Shown here in pieces: positions 4,544 to 8,801 of a stretch of DNA of 8,801 nucleotides; the stretch's first letter is position 1, and each line of letters opens with the position of its first letter. The notes under the pieces were generated by a model. It saw only the letters and a program-made list of their open reading frames with translations. It did no database searches and was not told the DNA's origin. Source of the stretch: an uncultured bacterium (GTDB lineage: Bacteria > Patescibacteriota > Minisyncoccia > Phycocordibacterales > UBA918); NCBI GenBank assembly GCA_913046815.1, contig CAJWTE010000027.1, positions 1 through 8,801 on the forward strand, read 5' to 3'. The translations under genes and the position numbers were made by a program.

Positions 4544-6334
4544 ATGAAAAAGAGTAACCAAGCAAAAGCTGAATATACTGATCAGATACCGAGTACACCG
4601 CTGCGGTTTGTTTGGTATATTACCAAGTCACATTGGCTGTTAGCTACTGGGGCAATTTTGGCAGTCATCTTGGCCCAAGTTTCAGAACTAGGAGCAGTCT
4701 ATGCAATTTCTCAGCTGGTGGACACATTTAATTCAGCTGTCGGAAAACAGGAGCAACTGCAAGTTCTTTTTTATTGGGGAGTTATAGTGCTTGTACTAGG
4801 GATATTAGACCGAACAGGTTGGCGACTAAGTGGTTTTTTGGGAATTTCGTGGCTGATTAGAGTAGACGCAGATGCTTATAGAAAATTATATAGCTATGTG
4901 ATGAAGCATAGTCATGATTATTTCTCAAATCGATTTGCAGGAGCAATTTCCAATAAAATATCAAATGCTGCGGGTAACTCTGCCGATTTAGTCGTTCGTT
5001 TTTTATGGGATATATTGCCTGAGATAGCATCGATGATGGTCACAATTTATTTGTTTTCAACTGTACATTGGGGGCTCGGTTTAACCTTGTCTGCGGTTCT
5101 CATGGTTGTTTTCTTTTTTAACTTATGGCGTGTTAGACGACGTCGTGTATTGGTGGTTTCATACTCAGAAGCATCTTCACGTTTTCGAGGAATGGGAGTG
5201 GATTTAATGACTAATATTATGGCTACTCGTCAGTATGTACGGCAGCTTTTTGAATATTCAGAGTTAAATAAAGCGGTTAAAGATAAAGCCCAAAAGGATT
5301 TTCGTCAGGCTTTTCACGGCGAGTGGACAATGGTCATGAATGGGATCTTCGGTGTGATATTAATGATTCTTATTCTCGGAGGTACATACTTGATGTTGCA
5401 AAATGATTTGGCGAGTGCAGGTCAGTTAGTACTCGTTTTAATATTACTTGCACGAGTTGGGTATGCTTTTAATGTAATGGGTCAATTTATGAACTCCTTT
5501 ATTCGCCGTTACGGTGAGATACAGGAAGGTTTAAGTGAAGTTGTTGTGGACTACGAAATAGTTGACGAACCGGATGCTAAGAAACTGAAAGTCGACACAG
5601 CTAAGATAGAATGGAAAGGAGTCAACTTTCAGTTTGATCAAAACCAAGTCTTTGCTGGATTCGATCTTGTAATAGAATCAGGACAGAGAGTGGGCTTGGT
5701 AGGTCCTTCCGGAGCAGGTAAGACAACTTTTGTGTCATTGCTACTACGCCAACATGATATTGATACTGGTAGCATAGAAATAGATGGGCAAGACATATCT
5801 AAAGTTACACAGGATTCACTCAGGCAGAATATAGCGGTAGTGCCACAAGAGCCGATGCTTTTCCATCGCACTATCCGAGAGAATATCGCTTATGGCAAGC
5901 CAAAATCTACCCAAAAAGAAATAGAAGAGGTAGCTAAAAAAGCGCAGGCTCATGATTTTATCATGAGCCTGCCGGAGAGATACAACACACTGGTGGGTGA
6001 GCGAGGAGTAAAGCTTTCTGGTGGGCAAAAGCAACGAGTAGCTATTGCACGAGCTATGCTGAAGGACGCTCCAATACTGGTGCTTGACGAGGCCACTTCG
6101 GCGCTGGACAGTGAGAGTGAAGTAGCTATTCAGAAGGCACTACACACACTCATGGAAGGCAAGACGGTGATTGCTGTGGCGCACCGCCTATCTACATTGC
6201 GGGAAATGGATAGGATTTTGGTATTGGAAGAAGGAAAGGTGTTAGAGGACGGTACACACACTGAGCTCACCAATGCAGGAGGTACCTATCAAAAACTATG
6301 GGAACACCAAGCCGGAGGCTTCTTGCAAGAGTAG
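4544..6334 (+). CDS. ABC exporter half-transporter (fused membrane and ATPase domains)
   Basis: This type IV (MsbA/LmrA-like) ABC exporter has one transmembrane domain followed by one nucleotide-binding domain and should work as a dimer in the cytoplasmic membrane, using ATP to move a substrate outward or between leaflets. Hydrophobic segments lie near residues 29-58, 68-85, 160-200 (two helices) and 265-312 (two helices). The ATPase domain has Walker A GPSGAGKTT (387-395), Q-loop Q435, signature LSGGQ (491-495), Walker B ILVLD with catalytic E516, and H-loop H547. All catalytic residues are present. The substrate cannot be read from the sequence; lipid, peptide or drug are family possibilities. 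At 596 aa its length is normal. No Shine-Dalgarno precedes the ATG, and an 18-bp hairpin ends 11 nt before it. The stop is TAG, and the next gene begins 49 nt later. Confidence 0.93.
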   Translation: MKKSNQAKAEYTDQIPSTPLRFVWYITKSHWLLATGAILAVILAQVSELGAVYAISQLVDTFNSAVGKQEQLQVLFYWGVIVLVLGILDRTGWRLSGFLGISWLIRVDADAYRKLYSYVMKHSHDYFSNRFAGAISNKISNAAGNSADLVVRFLWDILPEIASMMVTIYLFSTVHWGLGLTLSAVLMVVFFFNLWRVRRRRVLVVSYSEASSRFRGMGVDLMTNIMATRQYVRQLFEYSELNKAVKDKAQKDFRQAFHGEWTMVMNGIFGVILMILILGGTYLMLQNDLASAGQLVLVLILLARVGYAFNVMGQFMNSFIRRYGEIQEGLSEVVVDYEIVDEPDAKKLKVDTAKIEWKGVNFQFDQNQVFAGFDLVIESGQRVGLVGPSGAGKTTFVSLLLRQHDIDTGSIEIDGQDISKVTQDSLRQNIAVVPQEPMLFHRTIRENIAYGKPKSTQKEIEEVAKKAQAHDFIMSLPERYNTLVGERGVKLSGGQKQRVAIARAMLKDAPILVLDEATSALDSESEVAIQKALHTLMEGKTVIAVAHRLSTLREMDRILVLEEGKVLEDGTHTELTNAGGTYQKLWEHQAGGFLQE

Positions 6335-6373
6335 GTAGATTTGCTAGTTTAAGTAGTGAAACAGCACATCCAC

Positions 6374-6378
6374 GGAGG
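6374..6378 (+). promoter_or_regulatory. Strong Shine-Dalgarno GGAGG of the 122-aa gene
   Basis: GGAGG lies 5 nt before the ATG at 6384, an ideal ribosome site that fixes this start. It is the only strong Shine-Dalgarno in front of any protein gene in the window. Confidence 0.85.
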
Positions 6379-6383
6379 AAAAA

Positions 6384-6752
6384 ATGGACGCCAAATACGA
6401 CCGAAAGGTGAAGGTCACACTTCCCAAAGCTCCTTGGGAAGAAGAACCAGAGAAAGTAGAGGAGTTGCCGGAAGAGAAGAAGTTCCTCTCAAAACAAGAG
6501 AAATTACTTTTTCTCGGAGCACTTGAATGGTTCCATCGGTCTATTGAAGGATTGACGATGGACAGTTTGGAGCGAGCTTCTGGTAGACAACTACTGCTAA
6601 ACGCGTTAAGGCAACATCCAGACAAAGACATCTCGGACGAGGTTGTCGACAAGGTTGCCGAGTATCTTGGCATCGGTCGAGCTGATGTGATGCACTGGCA
6701 GGAGGGAGGTAGGCGCTTGCTTGGCAGGGTTCGTCGACATCTGAAACTCTGA
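6384..6752 (+). CDS. Hypothetical 122-aa protein, possible helix-turn-helix
   Basis: I do not recognise the family. Residues 1-35 are charged and rich in Glu, Lys and Pro, probably flexible. Residues 36-120 look helical (LSKQEKLLFLGALEWFHRSI, then DEVVDKVAEYLGIGRADVMH). The part at about 87-113 resembles a helix-turn-helix, with KVAEYLGI as first helix, GRAD as turn and VMHWQEGGRRLL as second, followed by a basic tail GRVRRHLKL. That would suit a small DNA-binding regulator, but the resemblance is visual only. There is no signal peptide or membrane segment. The gene stands out: it has the only strong Shine-Dalgarno, its second half reaches about 53-58% GC in the 60-nt blocks counted, and it alone ends in TGA. 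It follows the ABC exporter by 49 nt and is closed by a terminator at 6775-6816, so the two probably form an operon. Confidence 0.8.
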   Translation: MDAKYDRKVKVTLPKAPWEEEPEKVEELPEEKKFLSKQEKLLFLGALEWFHRSIEGLTMDSLERASGRQLLLNALRQHPDKDISDEVVDKVAEYLGIGRADVMHWQEGGRRLLGRVRRHLKL

Positions 6753-6774
6753 GTCGCACCTGAACGAATAGGTT

Positions 6775-6816
6775 GGGGACGCATAGCATTTGTGCTATGC
6801 GCCCCCTTTATGATTT
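6775..6816 (+). terminator. Rho-independent terminator after the 122-aa gene
   Basis: GGGG (6775-6778) pairs with CCCC (6803-6806), then an A-C mismatch, then 9 bp (6780-6788 with 6793-6801) around a TTTG loop. The plus strand continues tttatgattt. It closes the presumed exporter operon, 22 nt past the TGA, and abuts the glmS promoter. Confidence 0.75.
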
Positions 6817-6829
6817 ATAGACTATCGTT

Positions 6830-6835
6830 TATAAT
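6830..6835 (+). promoter_or_regulatory. glmS promoter -10, giving a leaderless mRNA
   Basis: A perfect TATAAT ends 9 nt before the glmS ATG (6845). Normal spacing puts the transcription start at about 6842, so the leader would be about 3 nt or less and no ribosome site is possible. The -35 is weak (TTTATG at 17-nt spacing). Confidence 0.6.
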
Positions 6836-6844
6836 GTACTCATC

Positions 6845-8659
6845 ATGTGCGGTATCTTTGGTTATGTAGGGAGTCACACGGCTAGCCCAATACTCCTAGA
6901 AGGGCTTCGTACTTTGGAGTATCGTGGCTACGACTCAGCTGGAATATTTATTCCTGGTAGTGGGGTGGTGAAAGCTGTTGGCCCGATTGATAACCTAGCC
7001 AAAAAAATCACTGATACTATACCTGGCACTTCTGGCATTGCTCATACTCGTTGGGCAACACACGGTGCCCCGACCGAGGCTAATGCGCATCCCCATAAGG
7101 ACCAAAGTGAGAATGTTTTTGTCGTGCACAATGGCATTATCGAAAATTACTCTCTGTTAAAAGAGTCTCTTAAAGTACAAGGAATTACATTCGAGACAGA
7201 CACCGATACAGAAGTCTTAGCTAAACTCATAGGAGTAAACTATCATGGTGACTTGCTAGAAGCTGTTAAGTCGTCATTGCAACTGGTGCAAGGCACCTAT
7301 GGCTTGGCGGTCATGAGTGACCGTGATCCGGACAAAATTGTCGTCGCTCGCTTAGGTAGCCCTTTAGTAATTGGTATAGGTAAGGACGGTCACTTGGTGG
7401 CGTCTGACCCATCAGCACTTGTGTCTCATACAAAAGATGTAGTGTACCTAAACGACGGAGATATAGCTGTCATTGAAAAGGACCAATACTCCATCACTAC
7501 CCTGAAAGGAGAAAATCAAAACAGAAAAGCAGAAAAAATAGAATGGGACTTAGAAGAAATAAAGAAAGACGGCTATGACCACTATCTTTTGAAGGAAATA
7601 ATGGAGATACCGACTACCGTAGAAAATACTATAAGAGGCAGACTTATTTCTGACAAAGGCAGGGTAAAGCTTGGTGGGCTAGAGGGTTATATAGACAAGC
7701 TCACTAGTCTTCACCGTCTCACCATTACCGCTTGCGGCTCTGCGGCATATGCTGGGGAGGTGGGCCGATATATATTCGAGGAATATGCAGACTTACCGGT
7801 AAGTGTGGAACTGGCTAGTGAGTATCGCTATCGTACCAGTCTAGTTGATCCTAAAAGTGCCATACTAGCAGTATCACAATCGGGTGAGACAGCCGATACT
7901 CTAGCAGCCATTCGTTTAGCTAAGAAGCAAGGCTTAAATACTTTCGGTATAGTAAATGTCGTTGGTTCCACCATTGCAAGAGAGAACGACGCTGGTGTAT
8001 ACAACCACGCTGGTCCGGAAGTCAGTATCGCTTCTACCAAAGCGGTAATCTCACAGGTGGTAGTGATGGCAATGATGTCAGTATTGATAGGCCGTGAAAG
8101 AAAGATGTCTTTAGAGACTGGTAAGGAGATAGTGCAGGCGCTAGTAGAGCTACCAAATGCTATTAAGAATGTCTTAGAACAAAAGAGTGATATAGAGGCT
8201 ATCGCCAAAAAATATAAAGACTACCGAGACTTTGTCTTTATGGGTAGGAATGCACATTTCCCAATAGCACTGGAAGGGGCTTTGAAATTGAAAGAAGTGA
8301 CTTATATTCATGCCGAAGGTTATGCTGGAGGAGAATTGAAGCATGGGCCGATTGCTATGCTAGATAAAAACTTCCCAGTGGTAGCATTTGCCCCTCAGGA
8401 CCATGTATATGAGAAAATGGTTTCCAATATCGAAGAGATAAAGGCTAGAGGTGCGCCGGTGTTGGTGATAGCCAACACCGGCGATGACCAAGTGTCACGC
8501 TTGGCAGATGATGTTATTTATGTTCCTAGGGTACACTCAATAGTTCAGCCAATAGTGAGTGTTATACCAACCTATCTCCTTGCATACTACATCGGTATCG
8601 CCAAAGACTTGAATGTAGACCGTCCTCGCAATCTTACCAAAAGCGTCACTGTCGAGTAG
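6845..8659 (+). CDS. glmS: Glutamine-fructose-6-phosphate aminotransferase (isomerizing)
   Basis: GlmS converts fructose-6-phosphate and glutamine to glucosamine-6-phosphate and glutamate, the first step towards UDP-GlcNAc for peptidoglycan and other glycans, in the cytoplasm. The N-terminal glutaminase domain begins MCGIFGYVG, with nucleophile Cys2 exposed once Met is removed. HTRWATHG is at 67-74 and the oxyanion-hole Asn-Gly of HNGIIENY at 96-97. Two SIS domains follow: sugar-phosphate residues SQSGET (345-350) and SIASTKA (394-400), then EGYAGGELKHGP (491-502). The C-tail LTKSVTVE (597-604) carries the conserved Lys599. CGSAAYAG (297-304) differs slightly from the common CGTSY/CGTAY. Length is 604 aa against about 609 in E. 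coli, so it is complete. The start is fixed by MCGI. The stop is TAG. No glmS ribozyme can fit, since the leader is absent. The last codons are part of a downstream tandem repeat. Confidence 0.98.
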   Translation: MCGIFGYVGSHTASPILLEGLRTLEYRGYDSAGIFIPGSGVVKAVGPIDNLAKKITDTIPGTSGIAHTRWATHGAPTEANAHPHKDQSENVFVVHNGIIENYSLLKESLKVQGITFETDTDTEVLAKLIGVNYHGDLLEAVKSSLQLVQGTYGLAVMSDRDPDKIVVARLGSPLVIGIGKDGHLVASDPSALVSHTKDVVYLNDGDIAVIEKDQYSITTLKGENQNRKAEKIEWDLEEIKKDGYDHYLLKEIMEIPTTVENTIRGRLISDKGRVKLGGLEGYIDKLTSLHRLTITACGSAAYAGEVGRYIFEEYADLPVSVELASEYRYRTSLVDPKSAILAVSQSGETADTLAAIRLAKKQGLNTFGIVNVVGSTIARENDAGVYNHAGPEVSIASTKAVISQVVVMAMMSVLIGRERKMSLETGKEIVQALVELPNAIKNVLEQKSDIEAIAKKYKDYRDFVFMGRNAHFPIALEGALKLKEVTYIHAEGYAGGELKHGPIAMLDKNFPVVAFAPQDHVYEKMVSNIEEIKARGAPVLVIANTGDDQVSRLADDVIYVPRVHSIVQPIVSVIPTYLLAYYIGIAKDLNVDRPRNLTKSVTVE

Positions 8660-8801
8660 GTGAGGGTCGTATAGGCAAATTTATTTGCATATCTGACCGA
8701 ACCACGAAGACAGAAAGCTTGTCTTAGTGTCGAGTAGGTGAGGGTCGTATAGGCAAATTTATTTGCATATCTGACCGAACCACGAAGACAGAAAGCTTGT
8801 C
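8650..8801. repeat. Exact tandem repeat, 74-bp copies with period 78
   Basis: Positions 8650-8723 and 8728-8801 are identical over 74 bp, separated by ttag. The first copy contains the last two sense codons and the stop of glmS (GTC GAG TAG). Each copy holds a hairpin from GGTC to GACC (8665-8698 in copy 1) around gcaaat-tt-atttgc. In copy 1 AAGACA also pairs with TGTCTT across the unit junction. No ORF is evident. The window ends exactly where the second copy ends, so the array may continue, or the duplication may come from assembly. Confidence 0.9.

Noticed and set aside
6384..6752. Recoded UGA (genetic code 25, as in some Patescibacteria)
   Set aside because: TGA at 6750-6752 is followed closely by an intrinsic terminator and works as a stop. 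The other genes end in TAA or TAG, and all frames read well with the standard code.
6753..6844. glmS ribozyme or other riboswitch upstream of glmS
   Set aside because: The only structure is the terminator of the previous gene, upstream of the glmS promoter; the predicted leader is too short for any riboswitch.
8650..8801. CRISPR array at the window end
   Set aside because: The copies are 74 bp with only 4 bp between them and include a gene end, unlike short repeats with unique spacers.

Overview
The window looks like chromosomal sequence from an uncultivated, streamlined bacterium, most probably of the Candidate Phyla Radiation (Patescibacteria). This placement is inferred, not proven. It rests on a valyl-tRNA synthetase that ends right after the anticodon-binding domain, a TsaD with a family-atypical internal insertion, tRNA without encoded CCA, compact spacing, and near-absence of Shine-Dalgarno sites with probable leaderless starts. 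The standard genetic code fits: TAA, TAG and TGA all act as stops here.

Layout. Positions 1-4228 are read mainly on the minus strand. In transcription order they hold tRNA-Val(GAC) with a tRNA 3'-half fragment behind it (4228-4113), a promoter-driven structured RNA of about 185 nt with its own terminator (3899-3712), tsaD (3619-2444) and valS (2279-66), closed by a 22-bp hairpin. In the 164-bp gap between tsaD and valS, a complete small RNA gene (promoter, folded RNA, terminator; 2328-2445) runs the opposite way. From 4276 to the end everything is on the plus strand: a small acidic ORF, a half-size ABC exporter, a 122-aa unknown protein with the window's only strong ribosome binding site, and glmS.

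The long stretch without a protein gene, 3620-4275, is not empty. It holds the tsaD leader hairpin, the minus-strand RNA gene, four loopless palindromes within 134 bp (10, 16, 52 and 32 nt), the tRNA fragment and tRNA-Val. The window ends in an exact 74-bp tandem duplication (period 78) that begins in the last codons of glmS.

Function. The minus-strand genes form a translation group: tRNA-Val, its cognate synthetase, and TsaD, which makes the t6A37 modification of ANN-decoding tRNAs. valS and tRNA-Val share a 10-nt promoter element. glmS makes glucosamine-6-phosphate for amino sugars and cell wall. The ABC exporter and the 122-aa gene lie 49 bp apart and are probably co-transcribed. The most interesting material is the two RNA genes that match no family recognised here, and the palindrome cluster.
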